Positions 42,678-55,978 of a DNA stretch of 64,000 nt are shown piece after piece (position 1 is the first letter of the stretch; each line of letters starts with the position of its first letter). The stretch is from Mesorhabditis belari. Taxonomy: Eukaryota > Nematoda > Chromadorea > Rhabditida > Rhabditidae. The translations under genes were made by a program, and so were the position numbers. The DNA lies in assembly GCA_958450365.1 (NCBI GenBank), contig CAUEEP010000884.1, forward strand, positions 620,001-684,000. Reading direction: 5' to 3'. Below the pieces are notes generated by a model. It was not told the origin of the DNA. It did no database searches and saw nothing but the letters and a program-made list of their open reading frames with translations.

Positions 42678-43513
42678 TATATGTTGTGTCCGATTTAGAT
42701 TTCCGTCCGATTTAGATTCAATCTAAATCGGACGTCTTATATAGATTGAACAATAATATAAACATGTTTAATATATGTTCTTAAGCGTTTTCTGTAGTTT
42801 TCTGCATTTTTCAAAGGTCTGTTACTGTCTTTTTCTGAAAAGAAAACCCAACTATGAAATAATCAATAAAAGACCTTTGAAAATGTAGAAAACTACAGAA
42901 AACGCTTAAGAACATATACTAAACATGTTTATATTATTGTTCAATCTATATAAGACGTCCGATTTAGATTGAGTCTAAATCGGACGTCCGATATAGACTG
43001 TAATCTAAATCGGACGTCCGCGATAAGTTCAATCTAAATCGGACGGAAATCTAAATCGGACACAACATATATATGTTGTGTCCGATTTAGATTGAACTTA
43101 TCGCGGACGTCCGATTTAGATTACAGTCTATATCGGACGTCCGATTTAGATTCAATCTAAATCTTATATGGATTGAACAATAATATAAACATGCTTAATA
43201 TATGTTCTTAAGCGTTTTCTGTAGTTTTGTGCATTTTTCAAAGGTCTTTTATTGATTACAGTCTATATCGGACGTCCGATACAGATCGAACAATAATAAA
43301 CGTGCTTAACATATGTTCTTTGAAAATTTCTTTGAAAAGCGCAGAAAATTGCAAAAAAACGCTTAAGAACATATATTAAGCACGTTTATTATTGTTCGAT
43401 CTGTATCGGACGTCCGATATAGACTGTAATCTAAATCGGACGTCCGCGATAAGTTCAATCTAAATCGGACGTCTGATTTAGATTGAGTCTAAATCGGACA
43501 TAACATATATATG
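42678..43513. repeat. Nested palindrome cluster built on GTCCGATTTAGATT
   Basis: The 14-base motif GTCCGATTTAGATT and its complement occur well over a dozen times. A hairpin-like unit spans 42678-43075, bounded by TATATGTTGTGTCCG and its complement. A second, overlapping unit spans 43066-43513 and ends in ACATATATATGTC. Each unit has an inner palindrome with TTCTTAAGCGTTTTCTGTAG arms. Confidence 0.85.
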
Positions 43514-43639
43514 TCATAGCCGTTTACGAAATTCAGCCGCTAACGAATGAGGGTATTTCCGGGCATCCAATCAAAAAGTCACCCACATAAAAATGTTCAT
43601 AATACATATATTTTATAATAGATTTTTGAAATTAGCTCA

Positions 43640-44078
43640 TTTGGTTCAGTAGAAAATTTTTTTTGGGCCCCCAAAGTTTAGGTTCAAAAATGCCTTCAAA
43701 TGGCTATAAAAAATTTTCTACTCAGCCAAAAAACTTGCCTAATAGCTCATTTTGTAGCTAATTTGATGTAGTTTCTTAAAGTAAAGCTACATTGAACATT
43801 TGTTTTTCAAAGCTAGGAGAAAGAGGGCGAGGAACGACTTCAGTTGAACTCGGTCGCTGTTTTCACATTTGAGAATTGCCCTGAATCTGTTCCTCGCCCT
43901 CTTTCTCCTACTTTCAACGAAAAATTGTTTTAGATGGCTTCACTTTAAGAAACTACATCAAATTAGCTACAAAATGAGCTATTAGGCAAGTTTTTTGGCT
44001 GAGTAGAAAAACTTTTATAGCCATTTTAGGGCATTTTTGAACCTAAACTTTGGGGCTCAAAAAAATTTAATTGACATG
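43640..44078. repeat. Foldback element F5
   Basis: Arms 43640-43850 and 43890-44078 are reverse complements (CCAAAGTTTAGGTTCAAAAA, AGGAGAAAGAGGGCGAGGAA). The short centre contains GAACTCGGTCGCTG. Confidence 0.85.
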
Positions 44079-44304
44079 GTACCTAAGATGTTGCCCATTT
44101 TTTTTTATATATTTAAGAATTTGTTAAATATTTGATTAAATTTAATTAATTAACTTTCTAAATTTCCTTTCAATCTTTCCAAACTGGCAGAGAAGCGCTA
44201 AAATTTGTTTGTTTCAAGTTTTTTAAAGCCATTGCTAAATCGAGTGCTTCAATGAATCGGAAAAAAATTGATTGAGGAAAGGAAAAAACAATATGGGGTA
44301 GGCT

Positions 44305-44385
44305 AATTTCCGCAACTGGGTTATTTGCGCAACTCGCCATAACTTTTTTCTAAGTCGGCCAATCTTTATGATTTTGGTGTCTTTT
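44305..44385. repeat. Half copy of foldback F6
   Basis: GCAACTGGGTTATTTGCGCA and AAGTCGGCCAATCTTTATGA match the left arm at 46380-46445. The right half is replaced by the CTCCTT array. Confidence 0.7.
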
Positions 44386-44389
44386 TCTT

Positions 44390-45253
<864 letters not shown>

Positions 45254-45379
45254 TTTTGACAAATCCATTTCCATTTCCCTCTGCACCAAAGAACACTTTC
45301 AAATGCAATAAATGCAAATTCGAATGGGCAAATCGGCAAAGCAGGATTTTGTGTCTTTTTTAGGTTAAATCATCAACGC

Positions 45380-46286
45380 CTTTAGATCAAATAAAGGGTT
45401 ACAAAGTTCAAATACAAAGAACTAGAAAAAAAATAAGGTACTATCCAGCTTTTTTTTCGAAATTTCTTTTTAATAGAATAACTTTTTATGCTGATCACAA
45501 AATTTCACCTTTTTAACCTAGATTTAATGATTAAATATCAACTTTTTGGCATTTTAAAGATAATTTGGCTTTTGGCATTCAAAATACGCCTTTTTTATTT
45601 AAAAGCAAGTTTTTCGAGCTTTTGGATTTCATGGATTTCATGGATTTCAGGGATTTTTGGATTTCATGGGCTTTTGCATGGATTTCACACTTTTTTTTTG
45701 TATTTTTCAATTTGCTTTCAATTTGAGATTTAATCAATTTGCTCACCTCAAAAGATTTCTTAAAAGTTAACCCAAAAATTTAAATCAAATGCTTAGGGAA
45801 CCTCGAATCTGGATTTTTGTTTTTGTTGTTTTGTTTTTTGCTGGTTTGCTGTTTGCTAGAGATATTTGTAGAGTTAAAAATGCGAAATTCGTGATGAAAT
45901 TCGTGATTAGCATAAAAAGTTAGTCTAGAAAAAGTGTGAGTTTGGAAAAATGGTGCCCTTTAACTAGGATAGTACAAATAAATCATTATTTTTGGAATTC
46001 TTGTAGAATTAGGTTCAGAGGATTATTCGATGTTTCAACTTTGAATAGATTGTTAATGGCCTTTTATAGGTAGTCGTGGATAGTCTCACTCAATTTAGAT
46101 GTTTATAATACTTTCATCTTTCGCTACTTTTTGTGAATCTTTTATAGAATCAGAGTACAAAAGAAGGACAGACTTAGAAAGACTGAGAAAGGCATTTCAA
46201 TTTTTGGCTCAATTTTTGTTTTATTAAAAAGTTCATGACACCTGATAAATTGTTCAATCCATCTTTTTGTAATGTTACAATTAGAG
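45380..46286. other. Gene-free AT-rich stretch
   Basis: Only short ATTTCATGG iterations at 45628-45690 stand out. Confidence 0.4.
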
Positions 46287-46349
46287 ATCAGGCTCAGGCT
46301 TAGGCTCAGGCTTAGGCTCAGGCTCAGGCTCAGGCTCAGGCTTAGGCTT
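46287..46349. repeat. Telomere-like array (TCAGGC/TTAGGC)
   Basis: Ten hexamers alternating between TCAGGC and the nematode telomere unit TTAGGC. It is in the opposite orientation to the array at 1003-1147. Confidence 0.8.
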
Positions 46350-46379
46350 CTACTCACCTCGGGTCTACACGGTTCGACA

Positions 46380-46575
46380 TTTGCGCAACTGGGTCTTTTG
46401 AGCAACTCGCCATAACTTTCTTCTAAGTCGGCCAATCTTTATCATTTTGGTTTCATTTTGTAGACCTCAATAAGTGTAACAAAATGGCATCAAAATGATG
46501 AAGATTGGCCGACTTAGAAGAAAGTTATGACAAGTTGAGCCAAAGACCTAGTGGCGCAAATGACCCTGTTGCGTA
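46380..46575. repeat. Foldback element F6
   Basis: GCGCAACTGGGTC and TAAGTCGGCCAATCTTTAT on the left pair with ATGAAGATTGGCCGACTTA and GACCCTGTTGCG on the right, around a 40-base centre. Confidence 0.8.
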
Positions 46576-46737
46576 AAAAAAATTGCCATTTTCCCCCATA
46601 CAATTTGAAATCTCAATTTTCAAAACACTAATAATGATTATCTGATTCGCTTCTGAGCCGATTAAGGATTTCAGCCGAAGAAGTCTCAAACTTCTTCGGC
46701 TTAGCCGATGAAGTCTCAGACTTCTTCAAAAATGTCC

Positions 46738-47305
46738 TATAAATTCGTTGCCAATAGTTTTGTCTTGCGCCTAAACGATAGAAAAAGTAAGTTTCAAGTT
46801 TGGGCATTTTATTCCCGTGATGGCAGCGTTAGTTTCTGATCCGTTGGAATGGGAAAAGGGATTTAAAAAGTTGTTCATCAAATTTCAAGTCCTGATTATT
46901 CAAAGACCTCAGATTTAGTCTAAAAACTGTTCTTTCTTCTGTAATTAATGCAATTAATGTTGAGTAGCAGTAGATCTTTGTTGCGATTGTTATGATTGCT
47001 ACGCTTGTTACGATTGTTAGGATTGTTAGGATCTGGGCAATCAAGAGTGCTGTTTCGAATCTGTAGTTAGTTTTGAGATGCAAAAGCTAGACTTTGTTAA
47101 TAAAGTTAACAATAATAACCAGTTTGTGGGCTTTGGACAAATATTTTTGGTCTGAATTCAAGTTTTTAAGAACTTTTCTATTCATTTAGCAGAAAATTCT
47201 CGGCAACTTTGTACTAGTTTCCAAGAGGAGATTCAAGGCTATCAAATGACTATAATAGTTGAGTTTTTCTCTAAATTTACACCAAATTATCAGTGAAACA
47301 GCTAA
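46738..47305. repeat. Dispersed repeat, right partner of 41330-41895
   Basis: Reverse complement of 41330-41895. It continues to about 47520 as the sequence shared with 50696-51110. Confidence 0.85.
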
Positions 47306-47529
47306 CGACTACGCGACTGTACGGCCAAAAAGCCGTCGTTAAAATTTTGAAATGATCCAGAGCGGGGGACGATTACTCCTACCATTTTCACTGTGTTTCG
47401 CTTTTATTTGAAACAAGCATTTCTCAAATTTAGATTGGCAAACAAGTCTAACTGTTTTACGAATAATTTACGCTAAATTATTAGCGAAAACAGTTAACGA
47501 CTACGTGACTGTACGCTTAAAATGCCCTC

Positions 47530-48280
47530 TTTTGCGAAGAGTCAGATTAGGAATTGTAGAAAATTGGGGAAAGCAAGATTCGTTCAACTTGGAACATAGC
47601 TTTCTAACACCACAGTTTTAACAAGTTACTTTTACAAATTTCTTCAAGAACAATTTTTCAGCTTATTTTTTGTTTTATTGAATTTTTAGAAAACTTTGGA
47701 TCATATAATAGCTGTTTCTTTACATCAAATAATAGCTCTTCAAAAAAAGACATTGTTTACCCATCCACCGCCACTTTCATTTGCACAAGCATCATTTTCA
47801 TTTGCCCATAGTCTTTCTTAACCCGAAAAAATGAAAAATGAAAAGAAAAATGAAAAGAAAACTGAAAACAAATCAAAAATAGTCGAAAAGTTTCTAGAAA
47901 AGAAAAGAAAAACCGAAAATAGTCCGTTCTTTTTCTGTTTTTTTGAAAAATAAGCGAACTGTGATGAGACGGATAAAAATAGCGATGTTTCTCTTGATCT
48001 TTTAAGATTGGAAAACTTTTTAGGAGATTTTTGAGAATTGAGATCTTATCAATGATCATCGGAAAGGATTTTGTGACTTTTAGAGATCAAATGATGTGCT
48101 ATTTTAGGAGATTGAAATAGATTTATTGTAACAATAAACTGGCTAAACGCTACTATGAAATTTTGAAATGAAAAGCAAAAGCTAGAATGGAATTATTGAC
48201 CACTAAAAGTTTATCTTTGATGTACTTTAGTGAAATGTTTATGAAATTGATGGCAATCAATGAAATTTCACCATTCAAAG
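47530..48280. other. Gene-free AT-rich stretch
   Basis: The minus-strand ORF at 47757-48059 is a low-complexity F/S-rich frame over GAAAAATGAAAAG repeats; no gene is supported. Confidence 0.4.
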
Positions 48281-48602
48281 GTCTAAAAGCTAGTCTAAAA
48301 GTCTAAAAGCTGTCTAAAAGCTAGCCTAAAAGTCTAAAAGCTAGTTTAAAAGTCTAAAAGCTGTCTAAAAGCTAGTCTAAAAGTCTAAAAGCTGTCTAAA
48401 AGCTAGTCTAAAAGTCTAAAAGCTGTCTAAATGCTAGTCTAAAAGTCTAAAATCTGTCTAAAAGCTAGCCTAAAAGTCTAAAAGCTAGTTTAAAAGTCTA
48501 AAAGCTGTCTAAAATCTGTCTAAAAGTCTAAAATCTGTCTAAAAGCTAGTCTAAAAGTCTAAAAACTATCTAAAAGCTGTCTAAAATCTGTCTAAAACCT
48601 GT
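48281..48602. repeat. Tandem repeat of GTCTAAAAGCTGTCTAAAAG units
   Basis: About twenty copies of 9-11 base CTAAAAG(T/CTAG/CTGT) units in longer blocks. Confidence 0.85.
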
Positions 48603-49009
48603 TACTAAACATTAATTGCTATTATTTTTGATGTTTGTTTAATAATGAATAAATCAGGAATTAATTTAGGTCTACACGGAATTACCGACTTTGGTTAGAA
48701 TTGAGAAGGTAAAACTTGAAACAAAGCTTTCTTTTGTTGAAAGATATCTGTAAAAAAATGGACGCATTATGTTAAAATAGTAATGAAATGCAATAATAAA
48801 TAAAATAATATATTAAAATAATATACTAAAATAATAAATAATAATGAAAAAAATATAAAATGTCACAGTAATTATTGAAAGACCCCTGACGGAATTAGTC
48901 AGTTAGCGGCTCGTTGAGGAAACATTAACTTGAAACTTGAACATTTAAATTTGAGTTATTGCTTTAATAACTCAAATTTTAAGCTTTACCTGGCTATTTA
49001 GCTATTGGA

Positions 49010-49247
49010 AGTTGTCCAGAAAGCTTTTTAGCTGTCTTGAAAGCTTTTTAGCTGTCTAGAAAGCTGTTTAGCTGTCTAGAAAGCTGGTTAGCTGTCTAGA
49101 AAGCTGTTTAGCTGTCTAGAAAGCTGTTTAGTTGTCCAGAAAGTTTTTTAGCTGTCTAGAAAGCTGTTTAGCTCTCCAGAAAGCTGTTTAGCTCTCCATA
49201 AAGCTGTTTAACTCTCCAGAAAGCTGTTTCGCTGTCTAGAAAGTTGC
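49010..49247. repeat. 20-bp tandem repeat (GCTGTCTAGAAAGCTGTTTA)
   Basis: About twelve copies with CTCCAGA and GTTGTCC variants. The sequence resembles the 48281-48602 family in using GCTGTCTA. Confidence 0.85.
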
Positions 49248-49521
49248 TCTTTTTTTGTTTCTTTTTGTACTTTCGTTGAAAAATAACATCATCATCAATT
49301 AAGCCGATGGTTTTCTCTTAAAAAAAGTGTTTCTTGTTCAATTGCCTATCTTTTTAAGTCAATTTTGGTTGACTTTCAAGCAAATTCGAAAGTGAAAACG
49401 TTTCGAATGAAACAAATCGTTGTTCAATTTGTATAGTTGTTGGTTTTAAACAATTTGCAAATTGCAATGAAAAGACTTTTTCTTTAAACTTTAAAATACC
49501 TTTGATACATTTAAAATACAT

Positions 49522-49556
49522 TTAAAATGGGGGCCAGGCCAGGCCCCCATTTTAAG
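49522..49556. repeat. GC-rich palindrome (AAAATGGGGGCC / GGCCCCCATTTT)
   Basis: Two 14-base arms around a CAG centre in AT-rich DNA, preceded by ATACATTTAAAATACATTTA duplication. Confidence 0.7.
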
Positions 49557-49559
49557 GCC

Positions 49560-50400
49560 AATCAGCGCCTCACATATCAACGATGGGCTCGTAAAAATTC
49601 CTGAAATTTGTGAAATCATTCCCTTTCACTCAAAGCCAGACTATAGATTCCCCCTAGTGATCAGCCAATTCGTGGAAGTCCATTACACATCCCTTTTTCC
49701 ATTCTTTCTTTCATTTCCTTTGATCTGTTGTCACTTTTCTCCTTTTCTTTTCACCATTCAACACGTGGTCACTCCAAACCTCTTTTCTCCTCGTTTCTCC
49801 TCGTTTCTCCTCGTTTCTCCTCTTTTCTCTGACTTGATTAGTCTATTTTTAGAAATTATAACAACTATTTTTGCGACTCATCCTCTCCCAACGATTTATT
49901 TCTTTGTTTTTCCCTAAAACATTAGAAAGTATAGCATCTCAAGCTTTGCAAAAGATTGATTTTTGTTTGATTGATCAAAAAAGTTGTTTTGAAACCACTC
50001 TAGCACAAGGCACAAGGCTAAAAAAACTAAACTAAATGATTTTCATGTAGTTTTTTCAGTTAAATGTCGAGCTAAGCAACGAATTTTTGTTGTAATTGTT
50101 TTTTTTCAAGTTATTCTTTAAGTTCTTTAATAAATTATATTTTTTTAGCCTCTTTGCGAATCAAAGAGGCTAAAAATCAAAGAGACTTGGGTAAAAAAAT
50201 TGGCTAAATTGGCTAAATTGGCTAAATTGGCTAAAAAAAACTAAACTAAATGATTTGCATGTCGTTTTTTCAGTTAAATAATGTTATTTTCATTTCCGAA
50301 TTTAAATAATGTTATTTTCTTCAGCGAACTTGTGAATGAAACTCTTTCGGGTTTCAAAAATATTTGACATAAAGGATTATCCCGATAATTAGCTTCATTC
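49560..50400. other. Gene-free stretch
   Basis: Pyrimidine-rich 49640-49915 with a CTCGTTTCTC run, and a TTGGCTAAA run at 50200-50236. No coding signature. Confidence 0.4.
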
Positions 50401-50406
50401 GTCGTT

Positions 50407-51608
50407 TTTGCTCGTTTCCTCAACGTTTTCTAATCGAATTCTTTATTTTTGAGTCTTTGTTTATCGAAAAAGCCGAATTTCTAGAATTTTACTACTCAAA
50501 AAACGTATTTTCTTGAAGTTTCTTGAAGTTTTTATCTGTATCTTTGAATATTGTTAGTTTTTTGAGTTTTAAAGTGATCCCGTTGAAAATTGAAACCAAA
50601 AACCAGTGTCTTCTTATTTTCTAGATCATCTTTTTACTATTAGATTTGATTTTGGTGCTCAGAAATTGTTAACAAACCTTTTCTGGCGCGAATTTGTTAA
50701 TAAAGTTAACAATAATAGCCAGTTTGTGGGCTTTGGACAAATATTTTTGGTCTGAATTCAAGCTTTTAAGAACTTTTCTATTCATTTAGCAGATAATTCT
50801 CGTTAACTTTGTACTAGGTTTCAAGAGGAGATTCAAGGCTATCAAATGACTATAATAGTTGAGTTTTTATCTAAATTTACACCAAATTATCAGTGAAACA
50901 GTTAACGACTACGCGACTGTATGCTCAAAAAAACCGTCGTTAAAATTTTGAAGTTATCGTGAAAACCCCATTACTCTTACCATTTTCACTGTGTTTCGAT
51001 TTTATTTGAAACAAGCTTTTCTGAAATTTAGATTGGCAAACAAGTCTAACTGTTTTACGAATAATTTACGCTAAATTATTCGCTAAAACAGTTAACGACT
51101 ACGTGACTGTACACTTAAAGACTGTACGCTTAACGACTACGTGAGTGTACGCTTAAAGACTGTACGCTTAACGACTACGTGAGTGTACGCTTAAAGACTG
51201 TACGCTTAACGACTACGTGACTGTACGCTTAAAGACTGTACGCTTAACGACTACGTGACTGTACGCCTCTTTGCGAAGAGTCAGATCAGTAATTATAAAA
51301 AATTGGGAAAGCGTTGTTTTGCTCGTTTCCTCAACGTTTTCTAATCGAATTCTTTATTTTTGAGTCTTTGTTTATCGAAAAAGCCGAATTTCTAGAATTT
51401 TACTACTCAAAAAACGTATTTTCTTGAAGTTTCTTGAAGTTTTTATCTGTATCTTTGAATATTGTTAGTTTTTTGAGTTTTAAAGTGATCCCGTTGAGAA
51501 TTGAAACCAAAAACCAGTGTCTTCTTATTTTCTAGATCATCTTTTTACTATTAGACTTTATTTTGTGCTCAGAAATTGTAAAAAAAACCTTTCCTGGCGC
51601 GAATTCTT
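50407..51608. repeat. 290-bp direct duplication bracketing a dispersed repeat
   Basis: 50407-50697 and 51319-51608 match over about 290 bases (GCTCGTTTCCTCAACGTTTT to CTGGCGCGAATT). The 620 bases between them are a partial copy of 47085-47520 plus a minisatellite. No LTR-type TG...CA ends or primer-binding site are obvious. Confidence 0.85.
51105..51270. repeat. 37-38 bp tandem repeat
   Basis: Four copies of a unit containing GACTGTACGCTTAACGACTA and CGTGAGTGTACGCTTAAA. Confidence 0.85.
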
Positions 51609-51609
51609 T

Positions 51610-53500
51610 AATTTTTCTTTTATTTGAGTGCAAAAAAAACCCCGGAAGTATGGCCTTTTCTAGTGAAAACTTTGACCAAAAATGAAACTATTTACCCTTC
51701 ACCCCCGCATCAAAATCTCAAGTTTCTGATGTTTTTTTTTGAGTTCTCGTAGATCGAGTTTCAAAATAATTGACTCAAATGAATGAACAATAGATTTTGC
51801 CCGTTTTTTTTTCAATTATGATTGAAAGATTGAAAAATATTGAAGCAAACGAAAAGGATGTTTTAAAAAGAATCAATTTCTTTCTTGATTACTCAATAAT
51901 TCAAGCGCGGAATAGTTCAAGAATTGAAATATTTCCAAGTTTAGTTTAGTTTTAGTCCTGAAGTTTGGGGTGCGACCCGCTTTAACCTTATCAACGAGGA
52001 TGATTCTGCTTAAGAATGACCGAATAGCACAAAAGGTTAAAAGGGTTTCCCCCAAAAGCGCTTACAACGTAACAAGAACACGTAGTATCCAACATAAGAT
52101 TAATACTCTTGAGAAGAGTACAGATCGGATTGATACTACGCCGATGGTGACACAAATGTTAGTAAAACCAGTCTCTCTACAATGTTAAACCAGTTATCTA
52201 AAAAGGATTTAAAACCTGAAGGGTAGCATAAGGTAAAGTGAATTTATAATTTTACTGTTTATCAGCACAGAACCGCAATGCAACACTACCAATTACAAAA
52301 ACAGCATGCGCATCAAAAATGAAACAACAAAGTCCCCCCAGAAAGAAGGCAAAAAAAACCTGTAGACCAAAAAAAATAATTTCGGGAAGGGAGAAAAAGG
52401 ATGAAAAATGCGACGCAAATAATTGCAAAATAGCAACGCAAATAGGAAGGAAACGGACGCGACCCTGACACTTAGATGGTGTTCTTTTCGAGGAATTTGT
52501 GTTTTTAAAAGGCACCTATTTTCGCTAAACCTAATTCGATAAATCCACTTGCCAGTTTGCGAGCTCAATTTCGGTATTTTGATATAATTTTGATTCCCTC
52601 ATCGAATAATACAAAAATTGGGCTCATCGAATGAAAAATGGCGGACGGATTAGAGGAGGCTTTGAAAATGAATTCCTTTTTTGGAAAGTGCTGATTAAAT
52701 GGAGCATTACTTTGTGAGAAGGCCCGCATTAAGCGTTCCTTTGAAACATGCCATTTTTAAAATTGTTTCAAGTGTTAATCGAAAATTTTCGCTTTTCGAA
52801 AATAGATTATCTCAATTTTTCTAAATATCGAGAATTAATCTTGAGCAAAAGGACCAGGAGAACGGCTTGGAGCAGAAAGAATTCGATTTGTTCTCACTTT
52901 TGAAAAAGCTTTCTTAAACCCATCGTCAAACATCTTGGACTTGAACTAGTTGAAGTTGAAGTTGAAGAACTAGTTGAAGGAGAAGTATTGGCAATGACGC
53001 AAGTCGAAATCCATCGATTGATCCAATCAATGCCAAGAAATACTCTTTGTTTCACAAGTCGACCTGCAAATCTCTGCGTTTCGAATCAGAAAGAGTTTTT
53101 TCGTCTGCTTCATTCAATACATTTAATTTGTACGAATAATATTGTACAAACAATACAAAGGCAGCCCTAAGCCTTAAATGTAGGGGAAAACCGATATATG
53201 AAAACAAAAACACCAATACCAATTGAACCAAGACGAATACAAAAACACCAATTGAACCCTTGACCCCCGACTAAAATACTCAGCTCTTAGCCAGTCGACC
53301 AGGAGATACAAGGGATTTTGAACAAAAAGAAGAATTTCAATGAATAATGAGACTTTAGGGATGCTTCTTTTTGTTCATTTTAATGCCTAAACTTTTCTTT
53401 TACTTTTTAAAGCCGTCTTTTCTTTTTCTAAATTGGCTTTTTTGTTTGTTATGTTTTTTCAGCTAATTTCCCCATGTTTCATTTGATTTTTGATAGCCAA
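51610..53500. other. No assignable gene; one unrecognised ORF
   Basis: 51970-52188 is a 72-codon plus-strand frame with somewhat higher GC and basic composition (KVKRVSPKSAYNVTRTRSI). It could be a decayed retroelement piece but no family signature is present. 53060-53220 carries a dispersed repeat shared with 55620-55796. Confidence 0.35.
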
Positions 53501-53507
53501 AATGATA

Positions 53508-54326
53508 CCGTAAACACTGTAATAGTACCCCACCCCTCTCGTACAGTCGTGTAGTCGCAAAAGTTTTTTTAATATTTTATTTTTTTGAAAGCGCCCGTAC
53601 TTTCAAAAAATGCGTCTTTGGTATGAAAAAATAGCTGAAATTCAGGGCTATTTTTTGATACCTATTTGATACCTGTAGCATAAACCAGTGTCGAGAAAAA
53701 CTCGTTCAAACCTAGACTACGCAACGCTCCGCATCTTTTCAAGATGAAGCGTCGATGTCTACGGATTTTAGTAAAGTTGTTTTTTTTATGCTTTGCTTTT
53801 GAATTTTTCAGGCCCCGACAGGAATTAATCCAAGAAAGGAATGAGCGCACAGTTTGCAACGGTATCTGTTAAACGTTTTGAAATAACATTTTAAAGTTTA
53901 TTGAAACAACAGCATTGAAAACAAGATTAATTAAAATGCCCTGATAATAAGGTCTGATAATAAAATAACCCAGGAGCCACATTTTTATTTTCAAAAGGTT
54001 ATAACTTTTTATAGGGTTGATCAATTTTCATGCTTTTGGTATCAAAAGATAAAGAAAAGCCCGTAGAATAAAACTTGCGGTTTACATTTTTGCTTTAGGC
54101 TTTTGTTTCCAAAATTTTGCTCCGACAATAAAATCTGGCTGAAATTTAACACAGTAAAATCATTAAAACTCGATTTTTAAAAAATCTGTCGAAGGGATTT
54201 CAAAAAATCTTTTATTTTCGTATTCAGCACATTTTTCTGCGTCAATCGGCTATTCAAACGTAAAAATCCTATAGAAAACGATTTTTTGCCTTATTTCGCG
54301 CGGATGTGCTATTACAGTATTTACGG
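53508..54326. mobile_element. TA-flanked element, family CCGTAAA-ACTG
   Basis: The left end CCGTAAACACTGTAATAGTA and right end ATTACAGTATTTACGG are inverted and TA-flanked (53506-53507, 54327-54328), giving 819 bases. The interior contains part of another family member (53660-53740, CAGTGTCGAGAAAAACTCG). No transposase. Confidence 0.65.
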
Positions 54327-54854
54327 TAGTTTAATCGTTATTTTTGTTGCATATTTTGTTAGCATGTTTTTAAATAAAATTTTCGTCTTTCATTTAACGT
54401 TTTCGGTCATTTCGTATCCCGTTTTTCGAAATGACAAAATCATTCTTTTCGATCAGCACTGAAAAGCATTCACAAAACCGTTTAGTCCGTGAAATTGTTG
54501 GGGAAAAGAGTCGCTTTGTCACACAAAATCCCCCAGAGACTCACCGCCGACCTCATCCAATTCTTCTTCTTTTTCTCAAAAGAAAAAGAGAAAAGCCAAG
54601 AATTTCCCTCATCTACATCCATTTTTGTGTCAACTCTACGTTTCTTTACAAGAAGGTTCAATTTTTTCAAAAAATTGAACCTTCCTTTAAGGGTTTTTAT
54701 GAATTTTCTTTTAAATGTCAATTTTTAGATTAACAGAGGTTAGATTAACATTTACACATGCCCAATGTCAATTTTTTGTTTTTAAACTGTGAAAATTATT
54801 CGGAAATTGAGCATTTTACTGGGGAAATGGGTTAGTTTTGAAACGATTTTCGAA

Positions 54855-55060
54855 TGAAAAGAAGAAAGAAAGACAGAAAAGAAGGAAGAAGAAGAAGAAG
54901 AAAGAAAAGAAGGAAGAAGAAAGAAAAGAAGGAAGAAGAAATAAAAGAAGGAAGAAGAAAGAAAAAAGGAAGAAGAAAGAAAGAAAGGAAGGAAGAAGAA
55001 AGAAGAAAGAAAAGGAGAAAGAAGAAAGGAAGGAAGAAGAAAGAAATGAAAAAAGAAAGT
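54855..55060. repeat. Purine-rich GAAGAAGAAAGAAAG tract
   Basis: Low-complexity A/G sequence. The long ORFs on both strands over it follow from composition. Confidence 0.9.
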
Positions 55061-55440
55061 GCTGAAGTGCCTTTAATTAACAATCTCGAATAAACTGGAA
55101 CCAAGCAAATTTTGAAACAAAATATTTCAAATTCCAGTTCTTTGTTTCCATCCTTCTTTGTTTTCTTTGTTTTCTTTATTTTGAAATCAAAAATTTTAAA
55201 GATCATAAAATTTAAGCTTTTTTCTTACGTTTCCCTAGCAAATTTTTATTAAATTATTAAATAGATGTAATTTGAAAAATAAAAAAATTTTGAGCTAAAT
55301 TTTAAAGATTAACGACTACGGTCACCGTTTCTACACGGAAATTTTGAAACTTTGAATTTTTTTTTAGCAATTCTTTTTTACTCTGTTTTAAGAAGATCAA
55401 GCTCAATTTGTGTAATTGAATCAATAAAATCAACTTTTTA

Positions 55441-55978
55441 AAAGAAATTCTAGAGTTCTCTTTTGAAATTTTTGGAATCAACGCTGCTCAAAACCCTAGA
55501 CTCACGCTTTTTAGTTGATTTTTTTTGTTACTAGTCAAAATTTTTATTACTTTTCACTAGATTTAGTCTAAATTTATATTTTTTACAATTAAAATATCTT
55601 AAAATCGATTTGAAAGCAGCTTGGCGTTCCGTAGAATCAGTAAGAGTTTTTTCGGCGGTTTCATTCAATACATTTCATTTGTAGGGCTTAGGACTGCCTT
55701 TGTATTGTACAAACACTTTGTACTTTGTATTGTACAAACACTTTGTACTTTGTATTGTACAAACAATACATGAAAACAAAAACACCAATAATCTAGAAGA
55801 AATTCTAGAGTTTCCTTTTGAAATTTTTTGAATCAACGCTGCTCAAAACCCTAGACTGACGCTTTTTAGTTGATTTTTTTGTTACTAGTCAAAATTTTTA
55901 TTACTTTTCACTAGATTTAGTCTAAATTTATATTTTTTAACCTGAAAATATCTTAAAATCGATTTGAAAGCAGCTTTT
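55441..55978. repeat. 180-bp direct duplication bracketing a dispersed repeat
   Basis: 55441-55622 and 55797-55978 match from AAAGAAATTCTAGAGTT to CGATTTGAAAGCAGCTT with few changes. The 174 bases between them belong to the dispersed repeat at 53060-53220 (AAGAGTTTTTTCG, CATTCAATACATTT, AACAAAAACACCAATA). Confidence 0.85.

Noticed and set aside
46349..46384. Minus-strand ATGTCGAACCGTGTAGACCC followed by a good GTGAGT donor
   Set aside because: Only eight codons, abutting a telomere-like array and foldback F6, with no downstream exon found.
51970..52188. Candidate retroelement gene
   Set aside because: The frame is open for 72 codons and basic, but no protease, RT, integrase or gag signature could be seen.
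54832..55206. ORFs over the purine tract
   Set aside because: Composition artefact of GAAGAAAG repeats.
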